Shown: positions 16,462 through 26,353, counted from the stretch's first letter. The stretch is 64,000 nt of DNA from Anoxybacter fermentans (GCF_003991135.1 NZ_CP016379.1:1302001-1366000); one strand, 5' to 3'. The notes: generated by a model from the sequence alone, not told the origin. Program-made: numbers and translations.

Positions 16462-17559
16462 TTAAAAATAACCAATGGTCAGTATATTGTCTGCTATGGG
16501 CTCATACTCTACATCTTTTAATCTAAGCCCCTGATCTATCTTTTCAAAACCCATCTTTTGAACCCAACTTAAGCCTTCATCACCAATAATTATAGGAGCC
16601 TGGAAAATATAAGCTTTGTCAACCAATCCGGCTTTTAAGAATCGGGTATATACACCACTACCTCCTTCTAAAAGTAAACTTGTAATCTCCCGTTCTCCTA
16701 AAGCAATCAGTAACTGCTCTAAATCCACACCGTCTTCTTCATAGGAAAGCAAAATTACATCAATTCCCATCTTCTCAAGCTCTTCAACCCGCTTTTGAGA
16801 GACTAGATTTTTAGCACCAACCATAATCAAAGGTTTTTCTGTAGAAAGCTGATAAGCAGCCATCTCTTTAAGTTGAGCAGGTTCAATATCTAAAGAACTG
16901 GTTAAAACAATCTTTTGAGGATTCCTGATTTCACCTCTTTCTAATCTCACATTAAGTCTTGGATTATCACTTAGTAGTGTGCCTTTACCAACCAAAACTG
17001 CATCCACCTGATTGCGGAGTTGATGTACTTTGATTCTGGACAACTCATTGGTTATCCATTTTGAATCCCCAGAAACCGAAGCAATCTTTCCATCAAGGGT
17101 AATTGCTGCCTTTAAGATCACAAAAGGCTTGCGGGTAGTTATATATTTTATAAAAACTTCATTTAATTTTCTTGCTTCCTTTTCACAAAGACCAACCTCT
17201 ACTTCAATCCCAGCCTCCTTCAACCTTGTCAATCCTCTCCCTGCAACAAGCGGGTTAGGATCTTCCATAGCCGCTACAACCTTTTTTATACCACTGGCAA
17301 TGATCTTCTCCGTACAGGGCGGTGTTTTTCCGTAATGTGAACAGGGTTCTAAAGTTACATATAGTGTACCTCCTCTGGCCAGTTCACCTGCCTCATCCAA
17401 AGCATAAACCTCAGCATGAGGTCCACCGGCTTTTTTATGTGCTCCCTTCCCCACTATCTTTCCATCTTTAACCACCATGGCTCCAACCATAGGGTTAGGG
17501 CTGGTAAAACCTCTCCACTCTGCAGCTAGCCTTAAAGCTAATTCCATATATTTTTTCAT
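16462..17559 (-). CDS. ribD: Bifunctional pyrimidine deaminase / reductase RibD
   Basis: RibD carries out deamination and then side-chain reduction in riboflavin synthesis. The N-terminal deaminase domain (about 1-145) has GPHAEVYALDEAG and TLEPCSHYGKTPPCTEKI, which supply the zinc His and Cys ligands. The C-terminal reductase domain (about 146-365) has TLDGKIA, VDAVLVGKGTLLSDNPRLNVR and LLLEGGSGVYTRFL. No good Shine-Dalgarno site precedes the ATG at 17559, and a hairpin lies 10 bp upstream, so translation may be controlled there. First gene of the operon. Confidence 0.95.
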   Translation of the reverse strand: MKKYMELALRLAAEWRGFTSPNPMVGAMVVKDGKIVGKGAHKKAGGPHAEVYALDEAGELARGGTLYVTLEPCSHYGKTPPCTEKIIASGIKKVVAAMEDPNPLVAGRGLTRLKEAGIEVEVGLCEKEARKLNEVFIKYITTRKPFVILKAAITLDGKIASVSGDSKWITNELSRIKVHQLRNQVDAVLVGKGTLLSDNPRLNVRLERGEIRNPQKIVLTSSLDIEPAQLKEMAAYQLSTEKPLIMVGAKNLVSQKRVEELEKMGIDVILLSYEEDGVDLEQLLIALGEREITSLLLEGGSGVYTRFLKAGLVDKAYIFQAPIIIGDEGLSWVQKMGFEKIDQGLRLKDVEYEPIADNILTIGYF

Positions 17560-17568
17560 AAGACTGAT

Positions 17569-17605
17569 CGCCAGAAAAACCGCTCAATCAAGCGGTAAAA
17601 TGGCG
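17569..17605 (-). promoter_or_regulatory. Second hairpin before ribD
   Basis: Nested stems CGCCA/TGGCG and ACCGCT/AGCGGT form on the minus strand, the inner stem followed by TTTTTC. It could be a second terminator or a fold that hides the ribD start region. Confidence 0.4.
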
Positions 17606-17628
17606 ATATTTCACCTACCTTTCATTAC

Positions 17629-17667
17629 TTAATAAAAATTAAAACCCCGGGATATATCTCCGGGGTT
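17629..17667 (-). terminator. Riboswitch-controlled terminator of the rib operon
   Basis: Stem AACCCCGG / CCGGGGTT (17643-17667) is followed on the minus strand by TTTTAATTTTTATT. It lies between the FMN aptamer and ribD. Confidence 0.88.
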
Positions 17668-17738
17668 AGTATTCCACAAACCAAAACTATGGAATCCACT
17701 GTAATTTTAAGACAGATAATCCTATCTCAAAATCCAGT

Positions 17739-17863
17739 ATCTATCTTCTCCCATCCAGACTTTAACTGTCGGCTCTGGAATTTCACCAGATCAACCACCT
17801 ATTTTAAGGCGGCTCGCGGGCTTTACCGCCGGTCGGGAATTTCACCCTGCCCCGAAGATAGAT
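17739..17863 (-). ncRNA. FMN riboswitch (RFN element)
   Basis: The closing stem pairs GAAGATAGAT with ATCTATCTTC. Minus-strand blocks GGGGCAGGGTGAAATTCCC, GACCGGCGGTAAAGCCCGCG, GGTGAAATTCCAGAGCCGAC and AGTCTGGATGGGAGAAG match the RFN consensus in order. It should repress ribD-ribE-ribBA-ribH when FMN is high. Confidence 0.96.
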
Positions 17864-17888
17864 ATTAATATTTCAATATTTAATTTTT

Positions 17889-18278
17889 GGTTCTACTGCA
17901 AAAAGCTAATTTTTCGCTTCATAAAGAAATTTTTCGAACCATCTAAAGTTCGATTTCAGTCGAAATAAGGCACACTAAATTAGGAGAAATACTACACATC
18001 CTTGTTGCACCTCTTTCAGGTGCCTTCTTTCACAGATTGTATCCCCTCCCCTGACAGGTACTTTTAACTCGCAATTTGTTTTTTGAATTCTAATTCTGGC
18101 GAGGTTGTTAAACTTGTCAGGGATGCTGGGACCCCTAATTCAACAAAATACTTTCATAGGTGGTGATTACATTGTCTAACAAACTATGTGATAAAGCCTT
18201 ATTTCGACTGAAAACTCACTAAGATGGTTTAACGAAAAATTTCTATATCGCTCAAAATTAGCTTTTTGCAGTTTAATC
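17889..18278 (-). mobile_element. MITE copy D, interrupted by about 215 bp of foreign sequence
   Basis: The ends GGTTCTACTGC and GCAGTTTAATC are intact and flanked by exact ATTTTT duplications (17883-17888 and 18279-18284). The normal centre is replaced from about 17978 to 18195. The insert contains a GCACCT/AGGTGC hairpin near 18025 and a larger fold closed by CTGACA/TGTCAG (about 18050-18122). A TTG-initiated reading frame (SNKLCDKA) begins near 18173 but ends within the MITE arm. The insert may be the left end of an IS200/IS605-type element; this is a weak inference. Confidence 0.7.
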
Positions 18279-18334
18279 ATTTTTATTCTAAATATATTCT
18301 ACAACAAAACCAAAAATCCTGCAAGTTTTTTAAA

Positions 18335-19000
18335 CTAGACCAGATTGCCACCGCAATATCTTAATTGAGCAATGGCCTTAGCACGGTCAGAAGCACCAAT
18401 CACTGCAGAACCTGCAACCAAAATAGTAGCTCCTGCCTTAATTATACCAGGAGCAGTTTTAAGATTCACTCCTCCATCTACCTGAATCTCTAAATCGGTC
18501 AACCCTAACTCTAAAGCACGCTCCCGTACCCATCTAATCTTCTTAAGACTGGCAGGAATAAATGACTGACCTCCAAAACCGGGATTTACACTCATAATCA
18601 AAACTAGATCCAGATCTGGTAAGATATGTTCTAAAGCCATTACCGGTGTAGCCGGATTTAAAGCAACTCCAGCTTTCAACCCTAAATTTTTGATCATATA
18701 AACAGTACGATGCAGATGAACAGATGCTTCCTGATGAACGGTAATATAGTCTGCACCAGCTTTTGCGAATTCAGGTATAAATTGATCTGGATTTTCAATC
18801 ATTAAATGAACATCCAGAACCTGGTCGGTCCATTTACGTATATCGGCTACCATCTTAGGGCCAAAAGTTATATTTGGAACAAAATGTCCATCCATTACAT
18901 CTATATGAAGCCATTCAGCATCCTGAATAGAGTTAATTTCTTCTTTTATCCTAGTAAAATCTGCTGTCAGGATAGATGGAGCTACTTTAACTCCGGTCAT
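18335..19000 (-). CDS. rpe: Ribulose-phosphate 3-epimerase
   Basis: Rpe interconverts ribulose 5-phosphate and xylulose 5-phosphate. The 221-residue product starts MTGVKVAPSILTADF and has DVMDGHFVPNITFGP, HLMIENP, LVLIMSVNPGFGGQSFI and QVDGGVNLKTA, giving the metal and phosphate sites of the TIM barrel. Start 19000 has GGAAAGGGG upstream; a longer frame would overlap rsgA. It follows rsgA by one base. Confidence 0.95.
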   Translation of the reverse strand: MTGVKVAPSILTADFTRIKEEINSIQDAEWLHIDVMDGHFVPNITFGPKMVADIRKWTDQVLDVHLMIENPDQFIPEFAKAGADYITVHQEASVHLHRTVYMIKNLGLKAGVALNPATPVMALEHILPDLDLVLIMSVNPGFGGQSFIPASLKKIRWVRERALELGLTDLEIQVDGGVNLKTAPGIIKAGATILVAGSAVIGASDRAKAIAQLRYCGGNLV

Positions 19001-19001
19001 T

Positions 19002-19892
19002 TTAATATCCCCTTTCCTGTTTTTCTTTTTCCTGAATTTCATGTAAAAACGTCACATAATTCTCATAACGACTTTTAGCAATTTTACCATTCTCAACCAT
19101 CTCTTTGATAACACAACCGGGTTCATGGTCGTGTATACAGTCCTGAAAACGGCATTGACCAATATAGTCAACCATCTCCGGAAATAGATATGGTAGTTCT
19201 TCCGAAGACAAAAATTCTAGATCAAAAAAGCTAAATCCGGGAGTATCTGCCACCATTCCGCCATCTTTTAATTGTAATAATTCAACATGCCGGGTGGTAT
19301 GAGTACCCCGTCTAATCTTTTCACTGATCTCTCCTGTAGCTAATTTTAATCCAGGCTGAACTGCATTTAATAATGCAGACTTTCCTACACCAGAAGCGCC
19401 AGCAAAAACTGAAATTTTATCCTTTAAAGTCTCTCTTAAATCTTCAATACCAACTTTGGTCTTCGCACTACAATAGAGAGTCTTATAACCAATCTCTTCA
19501 TATAATTTAAGCATTTTTCTAGCTACTTCTTCATCTACAAGATCAATCTTATTCAGACAGATAACAATTTGTAATTTAGCGGCTTCCGCCATGATCAAAA
19601 ATTGATCCAAAAGTTTGTAATGAAGGTCAGGATCTTTAGCAGCAAAAGTGATAATTACCTGTTCTACATTGGCTACCGTCGGTCGAGTTAAAAGGGTCTT
19701 TCTTTCAAAAATTTCTTCAATCACCCCTAAACCGCTACCAAGATCCTGAAAACCTACTCTATCTCCTGGTATTGCTCTCTTTTTTTTCTTTTTAAAACGT
19801 CCACGAAGTCTACATTCATAAATACCTCCCTGCTCGTCATCCTTTACATAATAAAAACCACTATAAGCTTTGATCACAATACCAGTTTTCAT
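19002..19892 (-). CDS. rsgA: Ribosome small-subunit GTPase RsgA
   Basis: RsgA is a circularly permuted GTPase that checks late 30S subunit assembly. The 296-residue protein has an N-terminal OB fold, then the permuted G motifs CLNKIDLV (G4), CSAKTKVGI (G5), GASGVGKSALLNA (G1) and DTPGF (G3), and a C-terminal zinc site CRFQDCIHDHEPGC. It lies between prkC and rpe in the usual Firmicute order. Confidence 0.95.
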   Translation of the reverse strand: MKTGIVIKAYSGFYYVKDDEQGGIYECRLRGRFKKKKKRAIPGDRVGFQDLGSGLGVIEEIFERKTLLTRPTVANVEQVIITFAAKDPDLHYKLLDQFLIMAEAAKLQIVICLNKIDLVDEEVARKMLKLYEEIGYKTLYCSAKTKVGIEDLRETLKDKISVFAGASGVGKSALLNAVQPGLKLATGEISEKIRRGTHTTRHVELLQLKDGGMVADTPGFSFFDLEFLSSEELPYLFPEMVDYIGQCRFQDCIHDHEPGCVIKEMVENGKIAKSRYENYVTFLHEIQEKEKQERGY

Positions 19893-19903
19893 TGCCTACC
19901 TCC

Positions 19904-21811
19904 CTAAAAACCATATCTTTCTTCTCTGACCAACTCTCCATTAATAAAGACCTGAAGAATTGTAGGTCCAACAGTATGGATATCCCTAATAACAATATGA
20001 TCTCCTGGATGATGAACTTTATCATAAATTATATCCCGACCATTATCATCAATTACCACAACTTGAATCTTCTGGTTATAAGAACCTTCTGAAACATTAA
20101 TTGTAGCAGTAAAAGAATAGGTAGATGAACCCTTGGGATTTCTCAATCCTTTACTGATAGTTAGATTGATGGGTGTTCCTTCAGGTGCCACGGTACCAGC
20201 TACAGGATTTTGATTTGCTACCTGACCAGCTAAAAACCTGGTAGTCTCTTCTTCTATAATCTCACCAACTACAAAGTTGGCTTCTTCAATTCTACGTTCA
20301 GCTTCCTTTCGACTGAGTCCAATAACATTGGGAATCGTTCCCATAATCGGTTCAGATCCTTTACTAAAGATTAAATTTACCTTTGTCCCACTCTTCACCT
20401 GTTCATTGGCTGGAGGATCCTGGGTCATTACCTGGCCCTTGGGAATCTTATCTGTAAATTGATATTCCACTTCCCCTAACACCAGATCAGCCTCATGCAA
20501 GGCTACTTTTACTTCACGCATCTCCAGACCAATCAAATTCGGAACTGTTGTCATGGTAGCGCCTTTACTTAAGGTCAACATAATCACACGATTTTTCTTT
20601 ACTTCTTTACCTGCTTCAATATCCTGGGAAACAACATGATCAGCAGGAATTTCCGGACTTGATACTTTAAATTCATTGAAAATTACCCTTAATCCAATCT
20701 CTCTGGCCTTCTGTTGGGCCTCTTCTTTACTTAAACCTATAAAATCAGGAACTTTAACTACAGGTACTTTTGTATATTGCTCTAAAGCCCAAAAACCGAC
20801 TGCTCCCAGGATAATAAATGTAAAAAGTAGAATGAGCATGATTTTGACAAACCGGACAAACCCAGAACCTTTTCTTTCTTTAACTTCATGACCCGCCGCT
20901 GTTTTATTATAGTGCTGATCCGAAATCCGTGGTAAAACCTGAGTTTCGTCACTATCCAGATAGGTCTTAATCTCATCCCCATCTTTTCTCTCAAAGGTCT
21001 TAACCATTCCCCGTAAAGCATTGAGCATCTCAGAAGCATTGGCAAACCGTTTATCGGGATCTTTATGAAGGGCCTTCATCACCAATTTGTCAATACGTTT
21101 TGGTAATTTTTCATTTAGCTGACTTGGCGGCAATGGCTCTTCATTGATATGCTTTAAAGCTACTGTAATGGGGCTATCACCACGGAAGGGAACCTGTCCG
21201 GTAAGCATTTCATATAAGACAACCCCTAAAGAATAAAGATCCGATCTGGCATTGATAGTTCCACCTCTGGCCTGTTCTGGGGAGAAATAGTGGGCTGTAC
21301 CAATCACCGTCTCTGTCTGGGCCAGGGTAGCTGAATTTACTGCCCGTGCAATCCCAAAATCTGTAACCTTCACACCACCCTCTGGTGTAATCAAAATATT
21401 GTGGGGCTTAATATCACAGTGAATAATATTATTGCGATGGGCAACAACTAAAGCTTCACAGATCTGAATAGCAATATCTAAAGCTTCAGCCGGATCTAAA
21501 ATCCCTTCTCTTTGAATCTTTTCTTTTAAATTTTCTCCCTGGATATTTTCCATAACCAGATAATGAATATCCCCGTCCTGACCAATATCATAAATATTTA
21601 CCACATTGGGATGGGAAAGTCGGGCAACAGCTTTGGCTTCTCTATGAAACCGTTTAACAAAATCCTTGTCTGAAACCAACTGGGGACGTAAAATTTTTAA
21701 AGCAACCCAACGGTCCAGGATTAAATCCCTGGCTTTATAGACCAGGGCCATTCCCCCTTCTCCCAAAATTTCTGTCAATTCATATCTGCCGTTTAACACT
21801 TTCCCAATCAT
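19904..21811 (-). CDS. prkC: Membrane Ser/Thr protein kinase with three PASTA domains (PrkC/Stk1)
   Basis: The kinase domain (about 10-265) has GEGGMALVYKA, Lys39, the catalytic loop HCDIKPHNI (Asp133; Cys in place of the usual Arg, so a non-RD form) and DFG. A membrane helix lies near residues 328-350. Three PASTA repeats follow (about 353-560), each starting with a 'VPxxIGLxxxEA' pattern and expected to bind peptidoglycan fragments. A final beta-rich tail of about 65 residues comes after the repeats. The adjacent PP2C phosphatase and FHA protein complete the signalling unit. Confidence 0.95.
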   Translation of the reverse strand: MIGKVLNGRYELTEILGEGGMALVYKARDLILDRWVALKILRPQLVSDKDFVKRFHREAKAVARLSHPNVVNIYDIGQDGDIHYLVMENIQGENLKEKIQREGILDPAEALDIAIQICEALVVAHRNNIIHCDIKPHNILITPEGGVKVTDFGIARAVNSATLAQTETVIGTAHYFSPEQARGGTINARSDLYSLGVVLYEMLTGQVPFRGDSPITVALKHINEEPLPPSQLNEKLPKRIDKLVMKALHKDPDKRFANASEMLNALRGMVKTFERKDGDEIKTYLDSDETQVLPRISDQHYNKTAAGHEVKERKGSGFVRFVKIMLILLFTFIILGAVGFWALEQYTKVPVVKVPDFIGLSKEEAQQKAREIGLRVIFNEFKVSSPEIPADHVVSQDIEAGKEVKKNRVIMLTLSKGATMTTVPNLIGLEMREVKVALHEADLVLGEVEYQFTDKIPKGQVMTQDPPANEQVKSGTKVNLIFSKGSEPIMGTIPNVIGLSRKEAERRIEEANFVVGEIIEEETTRFLAGQVANQNPVAGTVAPEGTPINLTISKGLRNPKGSSTYSFTATINVSEGSYNQKIQVVVIDDNGRDIIYDKVHHPGDHIVIRDIHTVGPTILQVFINGELVREERYGF

Positions 21812-21838
21812 TTTCTATATCACCACCTATTCAACAAC

Positions 21839-22543
21839 TTAAGCCTTAAAAAGAATTACCGTAATATTATCCAAACCACCTTTATTGTTAGCTGCTTCAA
21901 CTAAAAGTTCTGATTTCTCCTGAAGAGAACCCTCTCCTTTAAGAATCTGAATAATCTCTTCTTTTGTTAACATATTGTTTAATCCATCAGTACATAAAAG
22001 TATTATATCAGACCTTTCCAATGAAAAGCAATTGATTTCAACATTTAATTCATTGCCTGATCCGAGAGCTTGAAGTAAAATATGTTTATGGGGATGATTT
22101 TTAGCTTCTTCCTCTGAAATTTGATCATTTTTTAAAAGTTCATTAACCAGAGAATGATCAGTAGTAATCTGTAATAAGTCCTGATCACGATATAAATAAA
22201 CACGGCTATCTCCAACATGACCAATATAAAGTAAATTTTCTTTAATCACAGCAATAGTCAAAGTTGTACCCATTCCCTGACATGCAGGATCATTAAGCTG
22301 CCTCTCATAAATTCTTTTATGGGCATCCATAATTATATCTTTTAACATCTGACGAATATCTTCTCTCTGCCCCTGATATTGGCGGATAGTCTCAATAGCC
22401 ATAGCACTTGCAACTTCCCCAGCCTTATGTCCTCCCATTCCATCTGCAACTGCAAAGATTTTTATATCTCCATCCAGGGCAAGATAACTATCCTGATTTA
22501 TGGTTCTAACCTTTCCCACATCGCTTCTTACCCCGTAATCCAT
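21839..22543 (-). CDS. prpC: PP2C-family Ser/Thr phosphatase
   Basis: The 234-residue enzyme dephosphorylates PrkC and its targets using two metal ions. It has the metal-binding motifs VRTINQDSY, VADGMGGHKAGEVAS, HVGDSRVYL, LLCTDGLNNML and GGLDNITVILF. AGGTGG precedes the start. It is directly upstream of prkC, with a 27-bp gap. Confidence 0.94.
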   Translation of the reverse strand: MDYGVRSDVGKVRTINQDSYLALDGDIKIFAVADGMGGHKAGEVASAMAIETIRQYQGQREDIRQMLKDIIMDAHKRIYERQLNDPACQGMGTTLTIAVIKENLLYIGHVGDSRVYLYRDQDLLQITTDHSLVNELLKNDQISEEEAKNHPHKHILLQALGSGNELNVEINCFSLERSDIILLCTDGLNNMLTKEEIIQILKGEGSLQEKSELLVEAANNKGGLDNITVILFKA

Positions 22544-22555
22544 TTAAAAACCACC

Positions 22556-23263
22556 TCATTTTAATCGAAATTTCAACAGTGTGGAACCTATGCAAATTTT
22601 ATCTCCTGATTTCAGTGGACTAATCGTTATTCTTTTACCATTGATAAATACCCCATTGGTGCTATTTAAATCCTCAATCTGCCAATTGTTATTATTATAA
22701 ACAATCCGGGCATGATAGCGGGAAACATTGGGATCATTGATCATTATCTGATTATCTTCTCTTCTGCCTATTGTTATAATTGATCCAATCAGATTAAACT
22801 TTTTTCCTTCATCATTTCCCTCAAGAACCTCGAGGATTGGACTACCACCAGACTTTTTTTTAAAAACCCTTGTCACATCCTGATTTTCCGATATAGCAAA
22901 TATTTCTCCTTTATCAAAAATCATTGTCTGTTTGCCATTATCTTCATAGATAGGTTCTACTTTAAAGTTCCCCTGGCCAAGTTTTTTATCTACCTTTATA
23001 AATATTTCAGGTTCACCCAAAAGATGGTAACCCTGTTTATCGGCATATCGGTGAATATAATCAATAAGCTCTTTAATTAAAAAAGGACGAAAAGGCTCTA
23101 ATCTTTTCATATCTTCATCTGAAATAAATACCCGATAACGATAAGGCACATATATTTTAAAGACACTTTCTGTCTTAGAAGAATCCATCAACCGCTTGAT
23201 TTTTAAAGCTATATCTCTGGGTTTTAAAACCTTCTTGCCCAATATTCTTCGTAAAAAATTCAT
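22556..23263 (-). CDS. DUF3662 and FHA domain protein (FhaA-like)
   Basis: FHA domains bind phosphothreonine, here most likely on proteins marked by PrkC. The 235-residue product has an N-terminal DUF3662 domain (about 1-115, with YVPYRYRVFISDEDMKRL) and a C-terminal FHA domain (about 145-235, with TIGRREDNQI, NVSRYHARI and STNGVFINGKRI). GGCGAGGAG precedes the ATG at 23263, which overlaps the rlmN stop codon. Confidence 0.9.
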   Translation of the reverse strand: MNFLRRILGKKVLKPRDIALKIKRLMDSSKTESVFKIYVPYRYRVFISDEDMKRLEPFRPFLIKELIDYIHRYADKQGYHLLGEPEIFIKVDKKLGQGNFKVEPIYEDNGKQTMIFDKGEIFAISENQDVTRVFKKKSGGSPILEVLEGNDEGKKFNLIGSIITIGRREDNQIMINDPNVSRYHARIVYNNNNWQIEDLNSTNGVFINGKRITISPLKSGDKICIGSTLLKFRLK

Positions 23264-24306
23264 CAACTCCTCGCCTCCCAGTTACGGGACCTAAGTTGAC
23301 CACAGGCTGCGTCAATATCCGTTCCCCGCTCTTTACGTATGGTTGTCTCAATTCCTGCTTTTTTAAGAATTCCCTGAAATCTATAAATCTGCTCTTCATT
23401 AGGCCTTATAAAACCTGTCTTTGGAACAGGATTGATAGGAATTAAATTAACATGACAGAGCAGTCCCTTAAGAAGTTGAACTAACTGACGGGCATGTTCT
23501 GTTTGATCATTTATTCCCGCCATCAAAGCATATTCAAAGGTCACACGTCTATTAGTAATCTCTGTGTAATCTTTACAGGCCGCTATTAATTCTTTTAAAG
23601 GATATTTCTTATTTATAGGCATTAACCGATTTCTAAGTTCATCATTGGGGGCATGGAGAGAAATAGCTAATACCAACTGCAATTTCTCCTCCGCTAAACG
23701 CCTGATCTTAGGTACAAGACCACATGTAGAAAGGGTAATTCGCCTAATGCCAATATTTGCACCTTTAGGATGATTTAAAAGACGAATAGCTTTTAAAGAA
23801 GCATCATAATTTTGTAAAGGTTCCCCCATTCCCATTAAAACAACATTTGAAATTTTTACATTCAAATCCCTTTGTACAGCATAAATCTGGTCCACCAATT
23901 CACTGGGTAAGAGATTCCGGACAAATCCACCCAATCCGGTAGCACAGAATATACAACCCATCCCACAACCAACCTGGGTAGATATGCAAATACTGTGCCG
24001 ACCATCATCATAAGGTAAATATACACTTTCTATGGTTTCATTATCATTTAAACGAAAAAGATATTTAATAGTTCCATCTTTCGCTTCCTTTTTTGCTATC
24101 GGGGTTAGAACCTGAATAAATGCCTTTTCATCAAGTTTTTTCCGTAAATCCTTAGGAATATTATTCATTTCATTAAAAGAAGTAACATTCTTTCGATGGA
24201 GCCATTGAAAGATTTGCCCGGCTCGAAAGCTCTTTTCGCCTATCTCCTCTTCTATAAAGTTTTTCAGTTCATCTAAACTCATGGATTTTAGATCAATTTT
24301 CTCCAT
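23263..24306 (-). CDS. rlmN: 23S rRNA/tRNA adenine-C2 methyltransferase RlmN
   Basis: RlmN is a radical-SAM enzyme that methylates C2 of A2503 in 23S rRNA. The 347-residue product has the cluster motif [11 protein letters not shown], the conserved [10 protein letters not shown], the SLHAPND motif and the C-terminal catalytic Cys in [13 protein letters not shown] at 24306 is preferred to a TTG nine bases earlier. It overlaps the FHA gene by one base. Confidence 0.95.
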   Translation of the reverse strand: MEKIDLKSMSLDELKNFIEEEIGEKSFRAGQIFQWLHRKNVTSFNEMNNIPKDLRKKLDEKAFIQVLTPIAKKEAKDGTIKYLFRLNDNETIESVYLPYDDGRHSICISTQVGCGMGCIFCATGLGGFVRNLLPSELVDQIYAVQRDLNVKISNVVLMGMGEPLQNYDASLKAIRLLNHPKGANIGIRRITLSTCGLVPKIRRLAEEKLQLVLAISLHAPNDELRNRLMPINKKYPLKELIAACKDYTEITNRRVTFEYALMAGINDQTEHARQLVQLLKGLLCHVNLIPINPVPKTGFIRPNEEQIYRFQGILKKAGIETTIRKERGTDIDAACGQLRSRNWEARS

Positions 24307-24330
24307 AGAATCCAAAATCCTTTCTATATT

Positions 24331-25671
24331 TTAATTTAATTTGCGAATTGCTGCAATAAAGAATCCCTCAGTTTCAGTGACATGGGGTAAAAACTCAAGA
24401 TAAGGTGTTGAAAATAACTCCTTTTCTTCTTCAGGTAAAAGATACCGTAAATCTATAAGCTCAACACTATCCATCTTAAGTGCTTCTTCAAGTACTTTTT
24501 GATTCTCTTCTTCTGTAATGGTACAGGTACTATAAACCATAATTCCACCTGGCTTAAGCCAACTCAAACCCTTTTTTAAGAGAATCTTTTGTAATCGAGC
24601 CAGTTCTTTAATCTCCTTTTCAGTTTTCATCCAGCGAATCTCCGGTTTCTGGGCTAACAACCCTAACCCGGAACAGGGAGCATCTAATAAAATCCGATCA
24701 AACTGCTCTTCTTTAAGCTCAAGGGTAGTTGTATCAGCGCAAAGGGTCTTAACATTAGTAACACCAAGCCGCTTACAGTTTGCCTCAATCAAATCGATCT
24801 TGTGCGAATAAATGTCTATAGCCAGAATCTCTCCTTCATTTCTCATCAAAGCTGCCATATGAGTAGTCTTACCTCCAGGAGCAGCACAAAGATCCGCTAC
24901 TTTCATCCCCGGCTTTAATTGCAAAGCATGAGCAACCAACATAGAAGCCTGGCCCTGAACAGTAAATTCTCCCTCATAAAATTCCTTTAATTGGGTAAAA
25001 CCAGTCGCATTCTCCAATAATATCCCCTCAGCGGGATATGGAAGTAAAGAAACTTCATAACCATATTTTTCAGCTAGATTATTTGCTAAAGTTGCGGGAT
25101 CTATCTTTAATGTATTAGCGCGAATGGTCAATTCAGGTACCCGGTTATTAGCTTTACAGAGTTCTATCGTCTCTTTTACACCATACCGTTTTACCCATTT
25201 TTTTACAAGCCATTCGGGATGTGAATAAAAGGTACTGATATAACCAACCGGATCTTTTATCTGATCCGGAAATGAAACCTGATCAATTTTTCGATCAATA
25301 TTCCGTAAAACCCCATTTATAAATTTGGCAATTCCCATATGGAAATCTCTCTTTGCCAGTTCCACAGTAGTATGGACCGCAGCCCTTACAGGAATTTTAT
25401 CAAGAAATTTGATCTGATAGACCCCTAGTCTAAGCAGGTTTCTAACTCCAGGGTCTAAATTCTTAACCGGGTGTTTGGAAAATTGATTAATAATATAATC
25501 CAGATGCCCGCGCATCCTCAAAACCCCGTAAACCAGTTCAGTAGCTAGCCTACGGTCTCTAAATTCAAGATTGGCCCGGTTAATTTCCCGATTTAAACTC
25601 AAATTAGAATAAACTTCTTCGCTGTCAATCTGGGTAAGAACCTTATATGCAATAACCCTTGCTTTATCCAT
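24331..25671 (-). CDS. rsmB: 16S rRNA cytosine-967 methyltransferase RsmB
   Basis: The 446-residue protein has an N-terminal NusB-like RNA-binding domain (about 1-135, with ARVIAYKVL, NPVKNL-like helices and FINGVLRN) and a C-terminal Rossmann methyltransferase domain with VADLCAAPGGKTTHMA, LLDAPCSGLG (catalytic Cys) and VYSTCTITEEEN (second Cys). GGGAGG precedes the start. Confidence 0.95.
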   Translation of the reverse strand: MDKARVIAYKVLTQIDSEEVYSNLSLNREINRANLEFRDRRLATELVYGVLRMRGHLDYIINQFSKHPVKNLDPGVRNLLRLGVYQIKFLDKIPVRAAVHTTVELAKRDFHMGIAKFINGVLRNIDRKIDQVSFPDQIKDPVGYISTFYSHPEWLVKKWVKRYGVKETIELCKANNRVPELTIRANTLKIDPATLANNLAEKYGYEVSLLPYPAEGILLENATGFTQLKEFYEGEFTVQGQASMLVAHALQLKPGMKVADLCAAPGGKTTHMAALMRNEGEILAIDIYSHKIDLIEANCKRLGVTNVKTLCADTTTLELKEEQFDRILLDAPCSGLGLLAQKPEIRWMKTEKEIKELARLQKILLKKGLSWLKPGGIMVYSTCTITEEENQKVLEEALKMDSVELIDLRYLLPEEEKELFSTPYLEFLPHVTETEGFFIAAIRKLN

Positions 25672-26352
25672 CTAAAACCTCCCAATCTCAATTTCTCCAG
25701 TCCGGACAAAAACTTTATCTGATGCTTTAGGTATCTTAAATCCGAACCAATAGAGATTTTCAATATCATATTCTACACCTAAAATTATCATTCCTTCCAC
25801 TTCTGACGAAGTTGTTGCCACTTTCTGAACCCAAACACTCAAAAAAGGCGAAATCACATTGGCAATACTAATAGCAATCAGAACGTAAAAAATGTTAAAC
25901 ATGCCTGTCTTAAAAAGTAAAAATAAAAAGATAATAGCTGAAGTTAAATTTGCCACTACCATACTGGTTCCGCAGCGGCGGTGAATCACTAAATCCTTTT
26001 CCCCCCTCTTTAACCGCTCCAGGCCAACTCTGGCTGCCTTTTCTACCAGGTGGGGGTCGGGAGAATTCAGGATATAAAAGCCATCATTAGTGGCATAACC
26101 CGCCAGATTCTGTAAACCCAGATACTCTTCCAGAACATTAACGGTAGCATGTTCTAATCCGTGATTTTTGCGTAAACGCGGATTGAAAGCGATTTTGATA
26201 AGCTGGCCCGGGGTGATTAGCAAGGTGATAATTGACTCAAGGGTAAATTTATAAGGTATAAAGATAATCATAAACCCAAGAATTAAAAGAAAAGGCACCA
26301 GAAGATACGGAAACAACAAAATGATTATGAAAAAGAGTAATATGAAAAACAT
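25672..26352 (-). CDS. DUF6391-like membrane protein
   Basis: The product of 226 residues opens with a long hydrophobic N-terminus (MFFILLFFIIILLFPYLLV and onward) and has another membrane pair near residues 150-190. Between them are NPRLRKNHGLEHATVNVLEE and IHRRCGTSM, conserved His/Cys-containing features of a family of unknown role found beside rsmB in Firmicutes. GGAGGGA precedes ATG 26352, which overlaps the end of the protease gene. Function is not known. Confidence 0.65.
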   Translation of the reverse strand: MFFILLFFIIILLFPYLLVPFLLILGFMIIFIPYKFTLESIITLLITPGQLIKIAFNPRLRKNHGLEHATVNVLEEYLGLQNLAGYATNDGFYILNSPDPHLVEKAARVGLERLKRGEKDLVIHRRCGTSMVVANLTSAIIFLFLLFKTGMFNIFYVLIAISIANVISPFLSVWVQKVATTSSEVEGMIILGVEYDIENLYWFGFKIPKASDKVFVRTGEIEIGRF

Positions 26353-26353
26353 A

